DNA from: Bartonella krasnovii
Lineage (GTDB): Bacteria > Pseudomonadota > Alphaproteobacteria > Rhizobiales > Rhizobiaceae
Length of the DNA: 64,000 bases
Direction of reading: 5' to 3'
NCBI RefSeq assembly: GCF_003606345.3
Contig: NZ_CP031844.2
Location: 1,781,001-1,845,000 of the forward strand
Part shown: in pieces, positions 1 to 10,020 of the stretch
Position numbering within the stretch: position 1 is the stretch's first letter
How the letters are laid out: each line of letters starts with the position of its first letter
Program-made: the position numbers and the translations under genes
The notes under the pieces: generated by a model
What the model was told of the DNA's origin: nothing
The model's input: the letters and a program-made list of their open reading frames with translations, nothing else
Databases searched by the model: none

Positions 1-779
1 ATGAAGTCATCTCGAACACTGAAGAATACCTGCTGCTCAAAAGATTTAGAACGCTTACCTCGATAAAACAAAAAGCTTTTTTACAGCTCATCATGGATGA
101 GAATGCAAGCTAACATCACGCACGAGCACACCACATTCTCTATAAAGCGATACGCGCTATAAGGTGCACCACGCTCTTTTCTTACCTCATACACTTTGAA
201 GGGACACACGCCCCTTCTCAATCCAATTTCTCAGCAATCAGGCTTCTCGGAACACAACTCCGCTTTCCGTTTCATGGAATTGATTTCACAAGATTATTCG
301 GACAAGTTTCCCCGCACAATATCCACGCGTCATTCTCATAAAACAACGCCTCATGATTTTACAAAATTTCTATCACCCGTATTTCTCTCATCCGTCTCAA
401 TGAGATTTACGACACAATGGGATAAATTTCCCCAAAATCCTCAAAAGTCTCAAAAATTTTTGTGCAATTTTTTAAAAAGCTTGCGTCTTGGCACTTTTTA
501 TGGTCTTGCAAAGAACTGAAAAGCAAAAATACATCAAGGTCCTTTTTGTCCTTAAACTTTTCTCTGCAAAGTTCATAAGAAAACTTATGAGAAAACCCCA
601 TGAGCAAATCCATGGTAAGACAGATGAAAAGCCCACAAAGACCATGAGGAAACCGCAAAACGAACAAGAGGTTTTGAACCTAAAAACAACAAAAGAGTTT
701 ACTGTTAAGGCAGCAAAAAAAGCGCCGTAAGGACAAAGTAAGAAAACTCTTTTTGCAAGAAGAGAATTGGATAGAAACA
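1..779. other. Intergenic region upstream of efp
   Basis: No convincing gene is visible. Short open frames occur on both strands but have no recognisable protein character and overlap one another. The last part presumably holds the efp promoter, although no clear -35/-10 pair stands out. The first ~66 bases may be the edge of a gene or remnant continuing outside the window; this cannot be decided here. Confidence 0.5.
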
Positions 780-1355
780 ATGAAAATTAATGGCAATGAA
801 ATTCGCCCTGGTAATGTAATTGAGCATCAAGGAAGTTTGTGGGTTGCTGTGAAATGCAACGCCGTAAAACCAGGAAAAGGTGGTGCATTTAATCAAGTTG
901 AACTAAAAAATTTGCTTGATGGTACAAAACTCAATGAACGCTTTCGTGCTGCTGAAACGGTAGAGCGCGTACGTCTTGAACAAAAGGACTTTACCTTTCT
1001 TTATCAACAAGGTGATGCCCTCGTCTTTATGGATTCAGAATCGTATGAACAATTGGAATTGCAAAAAGATTTTGTTGGAGAACGTGCTGCTTTCTTGCAA
1101 GATGGGATGACTGTCACAGTTGAACTTTATCAAGAAAAGCCTATCGGCATTTCCCTTCCTGATCAAGTTGCTGTCACGATTGTGGAAGCTGATCCAGCTC
1201 TCAAAGGACAAACGGTCACAGCTTCTTATAAACCCGCCATTCTTGAAAATGGGATTCGTATTCTTGTTCCCCCTTTTATGAACGCCGGTGAGCGTATCAT
1301 TGTCGACACCAACGAGTTGATCTATTTGCGTCGTGCAAATGAAAAAGATAAATAA
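780..1355 (+). CDS. efp: Translation elongation factor P
   Basis: EF-P binds between the ribosomal P and E sites and relieves stalling at consecutive prolines. The 191-residue product has the family length and layout: an N-terminal KOW-like domain (about 1-65) and two OB-type domains (about 66-128 and 129-190). The loop PGKGGAF near residues 31-37 carries the lysine (K33) that is modified in many bacteria. The ATG at 780 is preferred over an in-frame start at 753 because family members begin with a short [15 protein letters not shown] sequence. suhB follows 12 bp downstream on the same strand, suggesting cotranscription. No EpmA or EpmB gene is seen in the window. Confidence 0.95.
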   Translation: MKINGNEIRPGNVIEHQGSLWVAVKCNAVKPGKGGAFNQVELKNLLDGTKLNERFRAAETVERVRLEQKDFTFLYQQGDALVFMDSESYEQLELQKDFVGERAAFLQDGMTVTVELYQEKPIGISLPDQVAVTIVEADPALKGQTVTASYKPAILENGIRILVPPFMNAGERIIVDTNELIYLRRANEKDK

Positions 1356-1367
1356 AGGAATAACAAG

Positions 1368-2159
1368 ATGGCTCATTCTGCAATCATGAATGTCATGGTG
1401 CAAGCTGCCATGAAAGCAGGGCGCTCGCTCGTGCGTGATTACGGTGAAGTACAAAATTTGCAAGTGTCTTTAAAAGGGCCAGCCGATTACGTCAGTCAAG
1501 CAGACCGTAAAGCGGAAAAAATTATTTTCACTGAACTGAGCAAAGCACGCCCTAAATTTGGTTTTCTGATGGAAGAGTCTAAAGAAATCATTGGAGAAGA
1601 TTCACAACATCGTTTTATCGTTGATCCTTTAGATGGCACCACAAATTTTCTCCATGGCATTCCTTTTTTTGCCGTTTCCATTGCTTTAGAAAGCCAAGGC
1701 AAAATCGTTGCGGGTGTCATTTACAATCCGGTAAGTGATGAACTCTTTACCGCAGAACGGGGTAGTGGTGCTTTTTTTAATGACCGGCGCTGTCGTGTTT
1801 CTGCGCGGCGCAGACTAGAAGATTGTGTCATTGCCACAGGCATGCCTCATTTTGGCCGCCCAGGTCATGGAACCTATCTCATTGAATTGCGTAATGTGAT
1901 GGCAGAAGTTGCTGGCCTTCGCCGTTTTGGTGCAGCATCCCTTGATTTAGCTTATGTTGCAGCAGGTCGAACCGATGGCTATTGGGAAGACAACCTGCAA
2001 ATTTGGGATATGGCTGCTGGAATCTTGATGGTTCGTGAAGCCGGTGGTTTTGTCACCGATAAAGAAGGCGGTGATGATATATTCCGCAAAAAGAATATCC
2101 TCGCCGGCAATGAACACATTCGCACCAAACTAGAAAGAATTCTCAAAAAAGGTATTTAA
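1368..2159 (+). CDS. suhB: Inositol-1-monophosphatase family protein
   Basis: This is a Mg-dependent phosphatase of the IMPase/SuhB family. It hydrolyses inositol monophosphates, and in E. coli SuhB also takes part in rRNA transcription antitermination. The 263-residue protein shows the metal-binding signature DPLDGTTN at residues 86-93, an upstream acidic EE pair at about 69-70, and the C-terminal IWDMAAG motif that supplies the last metal ligand. The ATG is preceded by AAAGGAA at good spacing, 12 bp after efp, so the two are probably cotranscribed. The exact substrate in this organism cannot be told from sequence. Confidence 0.93.
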   Translation: MAHSAIMNVMVQAAMKAGRSLVRDYGEVQNLQVSLKGPADYVSQADRKAEKIIFTELSKARPKFGFLMEESKEIIGEDSQHRFIVDPLDGTTNFLHGIPFFAVSIALESQGKIVAGVIYNPVSDELFTAERGSGAFFNDRRCRVSARRRLEDCVIATGMPHFGRPGHGTYLIELRNVMAEVAGLRRFGAASLDLAYVAAGRTDGYWEDNLQIWDMAAGILMVREAGGFVTDKEGGDDIFRKKNILAGNEHIRTKLERILKKGI

Positions 2160-2649
2160 ACCTTATAATCATAATCTTTTAAAAAACCGGTCCTAAAAAG
2201 CCCCTTAAAACTTGTCCCCTCCTCTTTAAAGTTTTATAAAATCTTAAAAAAAAACAATGTGAAGAGAGGCTTTTTAACTGTTCTTTACAGACACAACAGA
2301 AAATGACATGAGATGATGACAAAACTCTACCACCAAACAACCAATGCCCCTAAAAATGCAATGACAGCTTATCCAATATTATTAAACCTGCTATTTTTCT
2401 CAATTCCCCTATAAACAAACTAGAAAACAAAGAACCCATCACAACAAAACGCTTCAAAAAGCAACAAGCACACCAGAAACAAGCCTCTTTATTCTCTTAA
2501 GAAATCACCCTTACACAGCGCGCAAAAGCTTTCCTCCAAGCAGCCTCTCTTCTCTGCTAAGAGCTGTCATACATGCCTCTCACTGCTTTTCACCCCTATA
2601 GAGTGACAGAAACTTCAGCAAATTCATTGCACGCCCCATCCCCCTTTAT
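2160..2649. other. AT-rich spacer without recognisable gene
   Basis: About 490 bp between convergent suhB and the unknown minus-strand gene. No coding frame, tRNA or strong terminator hairpin is visible. Several A- and T-runs follow suhB. Confidence 0.5.
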
Positions 2650-4113
2650 TTAATTGTCTTGTAAACAGCCTATGAACTGTGCACGAGATCTGTAGTAACA
2701 AAAATGCTTATTTTCAAAAATCGCTTCCTGCATTTCTCTCTTAACCTGTTCTCGATCCTTTTTAACAGCCTCTTCTATTTTCTTTAGCTGCTTCTCACCG
2801 AAAATACTTTTTAATTTTTTTTGTGAATTGCTTATTCCAACAAGCTTCTCCCAAAAGATCAACCGATCATCACATTTCTCATTTGAGGATCTTAGCCATT
2901 CTCTAGCACCTAATTTGTAAGCTTCTTCAAATGTTGGTAACTCTTCAACAATGAAGAGATCGTTTCCCCTCTTTTTATCATTTTCTCTACAAATATTGAT
3001 CGCATTTTTAACTGTATTAAAATCGCAACTCTTATCAAAGGCAAGATACCCCTGTTTCACTGTCTTAATAAGCTTTTTATAGTAAATAAACGTTTTTCTT
3101 GCCGTTTTATAATCACTGGAAATATCATACAATAACGACAGCACATCCTTTTTACACTGTAATAATAATGCATATTGATCAGACAAAGAATTCGAATGAT
3201 TTAATATTTCACTTATCTCTTCATATTCTGTAGTAAGTATCGATATATTGTCCCACAATGTATCGATATTTTTTTGATTTTCAGTCTTCTTTTTAGATGG
3301 TTTTTCTCTATACCGTTCATATTCAGCTGTAATCATATCATCAACCACATATAAACACCAATGAAGCGACAGCATTGTATGTTTATATCGCGTTTTTTTC
3401 GTAACAGGATCTACAAATTTTTGCAGAGAAATTCCATTTTTTAGCATTAACCACACTGTTTTAGCAAAATATTTCTTAAAACTGGAATTAACGAAAATAT
3501 GAAATATTTCTTCATAATGCTTTTCAATCAAGTCTTCTTTGAGTGCCTCTTTGTACAATAAACACAATTCCCTCTTCCCATGCGCACAAATATTCTTGAG
3601 TTCCTTTTCATACAATGAATATACCTTTTCTTGCCCTTGTACACACATCCCCTTTACCAATGAAGGTCTATTGCCGCTGACCTTTATTCCTGCTCTAGGG
3701 TTTTTTATCCCCAATACATTCCTCTCCCATTGCCTTACTCCCTCATTCCATTGTTCAATCCATTCTTGTGATATTTCTTGCGTTTTTTGAAAAAGCCTTT
3801 GTTCTCCTTCTTCAACAATCTTTTTATATATCTGATACTCTCGATCTTTTTGCTTAAGTTGTTTAGTCAATTGTTTGTTATGATAAATTTTAGCTACCAG
3901 TATTATACCTCCCACACAAAACACTATTCCCATTGCAAAGCCTAACAACACGTTCGTTGAGTATCCCCAATACCACAACCCACCCATCACTATGGCGAAT
4001 ACAACCAATCCCATACAAACAGATTGCTTCTTCCACTTTCGGATAAACTTAATTATAGTTATTATGAAACCAATTCTTTCTATCGTGGCAATAATTACGT
4101 CTATTATCTCCAT
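2650..4113 (-). CDS. Unrecognised membrane protein with coiled-coil cytoplasmic domain
   Basis: I do not recognise a family. The 487-residue product starts with a hydrophobic segment (about 8-24) and has two strong membrane segments at roughly 33-51 and 55-75. A highly charged, Glu/Lys/Gln-rich, probably coiled-coil stretch follows from about 78 to 130, then a long mostly helical soluble region with many aromatic and Lys residues. There is no signal peptide cleavage site, Walker motif or obvious catalytic motif. The ATG is preceded by AGAGGGA. The gene stands alone between long spacers, is very AT-rich, and has an extremely AT-rich upstream region. It could be an accessory gene, for example an envelope or defence-type effector, but no function can be assigned. 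Confidence 0.7.
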   Translation of the reverse strand: MEIIDVIIATIERIGFIITIIKFIRKWKKQSVCMGLVVFAIVMGGLWYWGYSTNVLLGFAMGIVFCVGGIILVAKIYHNKQLTKQLKQKDREYQIYKKIVEEGEQRLFQKTQEISQEWIEQWNEGVRQWERNVLGIKNPRAGIKVSGNRPSLVKGMCVQGQEKVYSLYEKELKNICAHGKRELCLLYKEALKEDLIEKHYEEIFHIFVNSSFKKYFAKTVWLMLKNGISLQKFVDPVTKKTRYKHTMLSLHWCLYVVDDMITAEYERYREKPSKKKTENQKNIDTLWDNISILTTEYEEISEILNHSNSLSDQYALLLQCKKDVLSLLYDISSDYKTARKTFIYYKKLIKTVKQGYLAFDKSCDFNTVKNAINICRENDKKRGNDLFIVEELPTFEEAYKLGAREWLRSSNEKCDDRLIFWEKLVGISNSQKKLKSIFGEKQLKKIEEAVKKDREQVKREMQEAIFENKHFCYYRSRAQFIGCLQDN

Positions 4114-4415
4114 CCATTATTTCCCTCTTTATTATTTATGCAACCTTCTCATCAATACCTCAATATTGTATCATTATGTGTATATATGATTCGCTACTAT
4201 CTATATATTCTATTTTAATTGATATAATATACAACATATAGATATTTTTATTAACAGAATACAACAGTTTGTATTTAATTAGGTTACTTTTGTTGATTGA
4301 TACACTTTAAAGAAAAGCCAGCCCTCAAAAATTGATAAGCATGGCTGTAAAGAGGGATATTTATACCCTTAAAGAGACGGCTCTTGTATCAAGATCTCTT
4401 ATTCGTGTGGATCAC
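4114..4415. other. Spacer and probable promoter of the unknown gene; 3' flank of the ABC exporter
   Basis: The part next to 4113 is extremely AT-rich and probably contains the minus-strand promoter of the unknown gene. The part from about 4315 to 4415 is the downstream flank of the ABC exporter and has a diverged inverted copy at about 7557-7635. Confidence 0.5.
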
Positions 4416-6206
4416 CTACTCGGGTGAAAATTGTAATTTTGCAAGATAAGCATAAACGCCATTTTTTGCCACAAGTTCGGCATGGGTTCCCTCTTCCACA
4501 AGGGCACCTTTCTCCATCACAAGAATACGATCCGCTTTTAAAATGGTTGCCAAACGGTGCGCGATCACCAATGTTGTGCGGTTTTTCATCAGCCCTTCTA
4601 AGGCTTCTTGCACAAGTCTTTCACTGTTTGCATCTAAAGCAGATGTTGCTTCATCAAGCAGTAAGAGGGGCGCATTTCTTAAAATTGCCCGTGCAATACC
4701 GATGCGCTGCTTTTGCCCCCCAGAAAGCATGGTGCCGCGTTCTCCCACTTGTGTATCCAAGCCATCAGGTAAAGCTTCAATAAATTCAAGGGCATTCGCG
4801 GCTTTAGCAGCAGCAATAATATCCTCTTCCATAGCATTTTCAGTCCCGAAAACAATGTTATCGCGCAATGTACCATCAAAAATAGCAACATCTTGGGGAA
4901 CATAAGAAATTGCACCACGTAAATCCTTTAAAGAGAGGTGATCAATCTCCACGCCATCAAGTCGAATTTTTCCACTTGTTGGGTCATAAAAACGCAAGAT
5001 TAAAGAAAAAAGTGTGCTTTTTCCTGCCCCTGAAGCGCCAACAAAAGCAACCGTTTCACCCGCTTTGATCGAAAAGGAAAGCGCGCGTAAAATCTTCTCT
5101 TGTGGTCTAGAAGGATAAGTAAAATCAACATGATCAAAAACAAGTTCACCTCGAATAGGTTTTGTCAAAGAGACAGGTTTTTTGGGCGCTAAAATCATGG
5201 GTTGTTCTTGCAATAATTCAGCCAATCGTTCAGCAGCGCCTGCGGCTTGGATTAATTCAGCCCCCAATTCCGATAATTGCGCAAAGGTTGAGGCACCAAA
5301 AACGGCATAAAGGACAAATTGCCCTAAGGTTCCCCCTGTCATCGTTCCATTCAAAACATCACGCGATCCAATCCACAACACAGCAACCACACTGCTAAAC
5401 ACAAGAAAAATGGCAAAGCCCGTAAAAAAAGAACGCAAAATCACAGAAGCCCGCGCTGTCTGAAAGGCGCGTTCTACCAACTGAGAAAAACGTGTCGAAA
5501 CAAGTTTTTCAGCGGTAAAAGCTTGCACCGTGCGAATAGCGCTGACCTGTTCTGTTGCCACAGCATTAGCATCAGCAAGACGATCTTGCGCCGCACGCGT
5601 ACGCGCACGAACTTTGCGCCCAAAAACCACCAAAGGAATTGCCACAACAGGAATAGCAGCCAGAACCAGCAGAGACAATTTAGCATTGGTGATCACCATC
5701 ATCACGACAGCGCCAGTCACGATAATCAGCTGACGCAAAGCCGTAGAGGCGGTTGAGCCAACAGCCAATTTTATTTGTGTTGTATCTGTTAGAAGTCTTG
5801 AAACAATCTCGCCGGAATGCGACCGATCAAAAAAAGCAGGAGAAAGTTTCATAATATGGATAAACACATCACGCCGTAAATCAGCAACAATCCGTTCTCC
5901 CAATGTGATAACACAATAATAACGGCAAGCTGAAGAAAAGGCGAGAATCAAAGCTAATCCAAACAAAATTCCAAAATAAAAATTGATATGTCCATGGCTT
6001 GAATAAGAAAAACCATGATCAAACATTTGGCGGATTGCTATGGGCAAAGCTAATGTGACAAGAGCTGCAACAGACAAAGCAACAAAAGCAAAGATAAACA
6101 ACCAGCGATAGCGCAAAAGATAAGGAACAAAAATGGCAAGCGAAGAGAATGGAGATTTTTTAAGAGAAGGCTTTGTAGATTTTTCTGGATGATGATATAA
6201 TTTCAT
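4416..6206 (-). CDS. ABC exporter, fused permease and ATPase (MsbA/lipid exporter-like)
   Basis: This is a half-transporter of the type IV ABC exporter fold, predicted to act as a homodimer in the inner membrane. The 596-residue protein has a six-helix membrane domain (about 25-325) and a nucleotide-binding domain with Walker A GASGAGKS at 390-397, signature LSGGQ at 494-498 and Walker B LLLLDEA just after 513. Its substrate is unknown. It resembles MsbA and multidrug exporters, and in Rhizobiales such a gene commonly neighbours rpmE. The ATG at 6206 has a GCGGAG ribosome site. rpmE is divergent. A decayed partial copy of the last ~140 codons lies inverted on the other side of rpmE. Confidence 0.9.
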   Translation of the reverse strand: MKLYHHPEKSTKPSLKKSPFSSLAIFVPYLLRYRWLFIFAFVALSVAALVTLALPIAIRQMFDHGFSYSSHGHINFYFGILFGLALILAFSSACRYYCVITLGERIVADLRRDVFIHIMKLSPAFFDRSHSGEIVSRLLTDTTQIKLAVGSTASTALRQLIIVTGAVVMMVITNAKLSLLVLAAIPVVAIPLVVFGRKVRARTRAAQDRLADANAVATEQVSAIRTVQAFTAEKLVSTRFSQLVERAFQTARASVILRSFFTGFAIFLVFSSVVAVLWIGSRDVLNGTMTGGTLGQFVLYAVFGASTFAQLSELGAELIQAAGAAERLAELLQEQPMILAPKKPVSLTKPIRGELVFDHVDFTYPSRPQEKILRALSFSIKAGETVAFVGASGAGKSTLFSLILRFYDPTSGKIRLDGVEIDHLSLKDLRGAISYVPQDVAIFDGTLRDNIVFGTENAMEEDIIAAAKAANALEFIEALPDGLDTQVGERGTMLSGGQKQRIGIARAILRNAPLLLLDEATSALDANSERLVQEALEGLMKNRTTLVIAHRLATILKADRILVMEKGALVEEGTHAELVAKNGVYAYLAKLQFSPE

Positions 6207-6397
6207 AAAACTCCGCTCACTCTATTAAATGATTTAAACACGTGACACAATGATGCATCTTGAACACTTGTTTTTTGATGCGTGCTCAGCTATAGGAATA
6301 AATACTTTAATCAGTGTATCAAAAAGACAAAGGAAGCGCACTTAAAAAAAAATCGAGTAAGTGTTCTTTCATTCTATAAACGCAAAAGGTTTGACGC

Positions 6398-6619
6398 ATG
6401 AAAGCGAATATTCATCCTAACTATCATAAAATTACCGTTGTTATGACGGATGGAACCCAATATACAACGCGCTCCACTTGGGGAAAAGAAGGGGATACCC
6501 TTAATTTAGACATTGATCCAAGAACGCATCCAGCATGGACAGGTGGGTCCCAGACACTCGTAGACCGTGGCGGTCGCCTTTCTAAGTTCAAAAATCGTTT
6601 TGGCAATATTGGTATGTAA
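6398..6619 (+). CDS. rpmE: 50S ribosomal protein L31
   Basis: This is a component of the large ribosomal subunit, near the central protuberance and the intersubunit bridge. The 73-residue protein has the usual length and the typical N-terminal NIHPNYH and C-terminal region with DRGG and KFKNRFG. It lacks the CxxC zinc-binding cysteines, so it is a zinc-independent (C-minus) form. The ATG follows an AAAGG box. It is divergent from the ABC exporter with a 191-bp spacer that should hold both promoters. A hairpin and then a terminator-like structure follow. Confidence 0.97.
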   Translation: MKANIHPNYHKITVVMTDGTQYTTRSTWGKEGDTLNLDIDPRTHPAWTGGSQTLVDRGGRLSKFKNRFGNIGM

Positions 6620-6621
6620 AA

Positions 6622-6639
6622 ACCTCATTCTCATGAGGT
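6622..6639 (+). repeat. Perfect short hairpin just after rpmE
   Basis: ACCTCAT-TCTC-ATGAGGT forms a perfect 7-bp stem with a 4-base loop, starting two bases after the rpmE stop codon. No T-run follows, so it may stabilise the 3' end rather than terminate. A similar sequence (CTCCTCTCATGAGG) recurs around 6827-6840. Confidence 0.5.
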
Positions 6640-6663
6640 ACAAAGATTTTAAACAAAACGATT

Positions 6664-6689
6664 GCCTCGTTAAGCGATGAGGCTTTTTT
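6664..6689 (+). terminator. Rho-independent terminator of rpmE
   Basis: The stem GCCTC/GAGGC with a short loop is followed directly by a run of six T, 45 bp after the rpmE stop. This is a standard intrinsic terminator. Confidence 0.75.
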
Positions 6690-6819
6690 GTGCTGTAAAG
6701 AGTACATTTTAAGATATTAATTTAAAAACGTATCCAACAGAAATATAGCGGTCTCAAACCCTTATAAATCGTGATGGCTGCGTTTTTTTTAAATTTAAAG
6801 ATCAATTGAGATATCAGCA

Positions 6820-6872
6820 TAAGCCTCCTCTCATGAGGCATAAACATTTCAAATAAAAGGATTGCAAACAGT
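6820..6872 (+). repeat. Diverged copy of the sequence downstream of rpmE
   Basis: The segment around CTCCTCTCATGAGGCATAAA and on to AAAAGGATTGC resembles 6621-6666 (CCTCATTCTCATGAGGTACAAA ... AAAACGATTGC) in the same order. It looks like a partial tandem duplication of the rpmE 3' flank. The similarity was judged by eye. Confidence 0.4.
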
Positions 6873-6885
6873 TCATCTTTTTTGA

Positions 6886-7556
6886 ACTGAAAATCCCCAT
6901 GAAGAGGACATTCTTGCCGCTGCTAAAGCGGCTAATGAACTTGAATTTATTCAAGTTTTACCGGATAGCTTGATGACAGAAGTGATACCATACTTTCTTG
7001 AAAGGCAAAACAACGCATTAGTATTGCACGTGCGATCTTAAAAATACCCCCTCTTGTTGCAGTTTGGCACCATCATTAATTTGCCAGCTCCCAATGTTGC
7101 TACAGCCCTTAGCACTTGAGACATTCCATTATAGGCATTTTAAGTCCCTTCTTTATAATTTTTATCCACACGGGCTTCCCCCACTTGTAACGTGCAAGCG
7201 AATGGTTTTGGTTGATTCAACATAAAAACAGCTTTGAAATGAGAAAATCCTACAATGTTTAGGACTCTCATCCAATATACAAAACAATGAATTATTATCA
7301 ATCAAAGCGTTGCTGCTTGATTGAGCAACATCTGCTTTAGATGCAAACAGTGAAAAGTTGGTACAACAAGCCTTAGAAGGATTGATCAAAATCGTATAAC
7401 TTTGATAATTGCTCACCGTTTGGCAATAATTTTAAAAACGGATCGTATTCTCGTGATGGATAAAGGCACCCTTGTAGAAGAGAGAGCCTATACTGAACTT
7501 GTGGCAAAAATGGTGTTTATGCTTATCTTGCAAAATTGCAATTGTCACCCGAATAA
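6886..7556 (+). pseudogene. Decayed inverted copy of the 3' end of the ABC exporter
   Basis: Read on the plus strand, this segment matches the exporter at 4416-6206 from about residue 456 to its C-terminus. Recognisable pieces are TEN..EEDILAAAKAAN, a Walker B/D-loop piece ATSALDANS, LIIAHRLA and the final ELVAKM..YAYLAKLQ..PE. Frameshifts and stops break the frame. At about 7061-7306 there is some 250 bp of unrelated sequence that interrupts the copy just before the D-loop motif. Homology continues beyond the stop to about 7630, covering the native downstream flank. It has no start or promoter of its own and cannot encode a working ATPase. Confidence 0.85.
7061..7306. other. Unrelated insertion inside the exporter pseudogene
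   Basis: About 250 bp with no match in the parent gene separate the two conserved halves of the pseudogene, between the LLL of Walker B and ATSALDANS. No terminal inverted repeats or target-site duplication are obvious, and no coding capacity is seen. Confidence 0.5.
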
Positions 7557-8527
7557 GAGATTTTAATACAAGAGCAGTATTTTTAAGGGCATAAATACCA
7601 CTCTTTACAGCCATGTTTATCAATTTAAAAGGGCTCATGGAAAAAGAGGGGCAAGAATTGAGATGTTTTTCTTCTTAAATTCTGGCTGTTCTTTTCTCTG
7701 CGTGAGAAGAAGCATTTTTTATAAAAACGCTTTTCCTTTGTGTGCAGAATATAAAATGATAGGCAAGTTAGTCTCTATGGATCATTAAGGTGTGCAAAGA
7801 GCTCTCTTCATAACAGCACTCTCATGTTGATTTATAAGAACAATTCATTGTTTTTCATGAGAAAACTTCATATCATAGGATTTTCTCATATCAACGCCCC
7901 ATAGTGAAACACACAAAATCTCTTGCTTGCACATCATAATAGGTAATCAACTAATTCGACATCTATACCCACAAAGCGAAATATTTACGTGTCAACTTTC
8001 CTTTACAGTCATTAACCAAGAGCCTTCAAAATGACCTTTTAGAAAATAGAACTAAAAGGATGAGTCATTCAAAAATCATTTTATGATATAGCTCTATCAC
8101 GAGCACCTAAAATACGCCTTTGTTGCTAAATATCCCCTTATATCGTATCAATTTTGTAGAACGCTTTAAACCCTTTACATTTAAATCAAAAAATCATAAT
8201 TGGATTATATTGCATAAAGATGTTTTCTCATTTTTCCATTTAACACACGATAACATACCATTGAGGCCCCCTGAGAAGCTTTCTCCCCTTATATCATGAC
8301 TTCATAAGCCGCGTGAAAAGGACACGATAAGCCGTTTTGGTGTCTTAAGGTCAAGGACACCGTTAAGCGGCCTATAAGACTTCCTTTGAGCTTTTAAGGA
8401 CCAAGGTCTGTTATAGTCCCTTCATTAAATGCAGCTCTAATGTCATGATTTTTGAGAACGATTATTAAGAATTTAAGAGGCTGTCCGCCTCTCATTTTGA
8501 TTTATACACAACCAAAGTACGCTCTCT
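7557..8527. other. Spacer with copied flank and one partial dispersed repeat
   Basis: The first ~75 bp copy the downstream flank of the ABC exporter (inverted). Around 7824-7870 the motif TTGATTTATAA followed by TTCATTGTTTTTCATG matches the dispersed intergenic repeat seen at 36400. The rest shows no gene. Confidence 0.5.
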
Positions 8528-8941
8528 TTATTCAGGGAGAATAAGAACATACCCTGGAGGTGCTAAACGGAATAAGAGAGCATCATACCCCCAACTAGCA
8601 GACATGCAGAAAATATAAGAAATGCCTTCACCAATTGCTAAGAGTAATGTGAACGATAGAGCGGCTTCATCTGCTGTTGCTTCGCGGCGTTGTAAAAAAT
8701 ATCCGTAAAAAAATAAAATGCACCCGATTCCACTCACCGCCCCAAAGACGCCTAATGCGGTATGAATCGGTCCACGCATGTTGAATAGGATAAGAAAAAT
8801 TGTAAAAATAAACACGCTGAATATTCCAGCGAATACCCCACGTACGATATGGCAAAATTTTCGCATCATAATTGCAGAAACGCTCTTTTCTGCGTATCGA
8901 TTTTTTTTGGTGCTTGTATTCTTAGAAGATATGCTGTCCAC
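8528..8941 (-). CDS. Small multi-pass membrane protein, unknown function
   Basis: The 137-residue product has a charged, Ser/Lys-rich N-terminal tail of ~30 residues and three to four hydrophobic segments (about 37-52, 58-80, 92-112 and a short one near the C-terminus). No family is recognised. The predicted start is GTG, with a strong G-rich ribosome site (GGGGGAG) only a few bases upstream; an internal start at the MMRKF residues is the alternative. It stands alone between long spacers. The even hydrophobic pattern suggests a real inner-membrane protein, but its role is unknown. Confidence 0.6.
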   Translation of the reverse strand: MDSISSKNTSTKKNRYAEKSVSAIMMRKFCHIVRGVFAGIFSVFIFTIFLILFNMRGPIHTALGVFGAVSGIGCILFFYGYFLQRREATADEAALSFTLLLAIGEGISYIFCMSASWGYDALLFRLAPPGYVLILPE

Positions 8942-9466
8942 AACTCCCCCCCCTCGATTTTAAAGCTAAAATGCCATGAAATTAATTTTCTATAATGATA
9001 TCATCATAAAATACAAGAAAAATTTATTCATTTTAATAAAAAAGAGGTGTTTTATTGAGATACAAATCTATCTTCTTTCGCAAGAGTTCTCCAACCCGTT
9101 CGTCAATAGAAGACCACCCCCATTGAAGAGAAAGCTATCCTGACACATAAAATCTTCATAAGCTGTATGTCTAATCCATAGAGAAACCACAACTCTCCAA
9201 TCGCCCCGCTTATCCACCTTTGTAAAACTGTAATCAAATGGATTCTGCTGATGATGAGCAATGATAACATGAAGAAGAGAAAATATCACAATATCAAACG
9301 CTTCAATATAATATCATCTTTATGATTTTTATTTAAAAAGTACGCCCTCCCTCATGAATGACAACACACTGCTGCGCATTCACGAATTTCCTTTAAAACA
9401 CCATCTTCCCTTCTTACAAACGCACCTCTCCCGCAATCTTACCTCACAATGGCACGCATAAAGACT
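8942..9466. other. Spacer with a doubtful small open frame
   Basis: A 73-codon minus-strand frame (9068-9289) has some protein-like composition, including an acidic/aromatic stretch, but has no ribosome site or recognised relative. It may be a gene remnant. Otherwise nothing is seen. Confidence 0.35.
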
Positions 9467-9974
9467 TTTAAAATATCCAATGAAAAGACCCCTCTGAGAA
9501 AGCTTTCAAATCTAAAACGCCCTCATCATTTTTATCATGATGAGGACTCCAAAATCACGCAAAAACATGCAAAATATCCGCGCATTTAGGCATAGAGCTT
9601 GTACTTCAAGCGCTGTCCTTTTCCTGTTCTTTTATCCATTGTCCTAAAGCAGCCAAATGATTCATCTGCGCACGATGACAAAATGTCTTTTGGGCAACAG
9701 CAATATTTTCATGGCAACCAGCCCATGCTTTTAAAGCAGCCGCTTGCAATGCTCGTCGATCAAGAAAAAGTCAATTTCCAAGGCAATGCCCCTAAACTAT
9801 TCATGGCAGACAAATGCGCTGTCGCTTCCTGATCAGATTGTCCGAAAGACAAGAAAAGCAATTCTTAAGAACAGCATAAGGGACCGTTTGTTTAAGCACA
9901 CGGACGGTCTTTTCAGCCACCTCTTCAACACCAGCCTTGGCGTACATCCTTATCCCCAATCACCCTATTGGGTT
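9467..9974 (-). pseudogene. Tandem partial copy of the fba 3' end
   Basis: This ~505-bp block repeats the last ~115 codons of fba and its downstream flank, in direct orientation next to the native 3' end (9975-10481). Small indels and substitutions break the reading frame. Both edges carry TTTTAAAAT: it precedes the copied flank at about 9467 and is found inside native fba at about 10477. This suggests the tandem duplication formed across a ~9-base microhomology. The copy lacks a start and promoter. Confidence 0.9.
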
Positions 9975-10020
9975 TTAAAATATCCAATGAAAAGACCCCT
10001 CTGAGAAAGCTTTCAAATCT

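Noticed and set aside
407-780. Overlapping minus-strand frames upstream of efp
   Set aside because: Phe/Leu-rich translations from AT-rich DNA, no ribosome site and mutually overlapping; treated as non-coding.
4424-4905. Plus-strand frames within the ABC exporter
   Set aside because: They are antisense readings of a clearly conserved gene and show no protein character.
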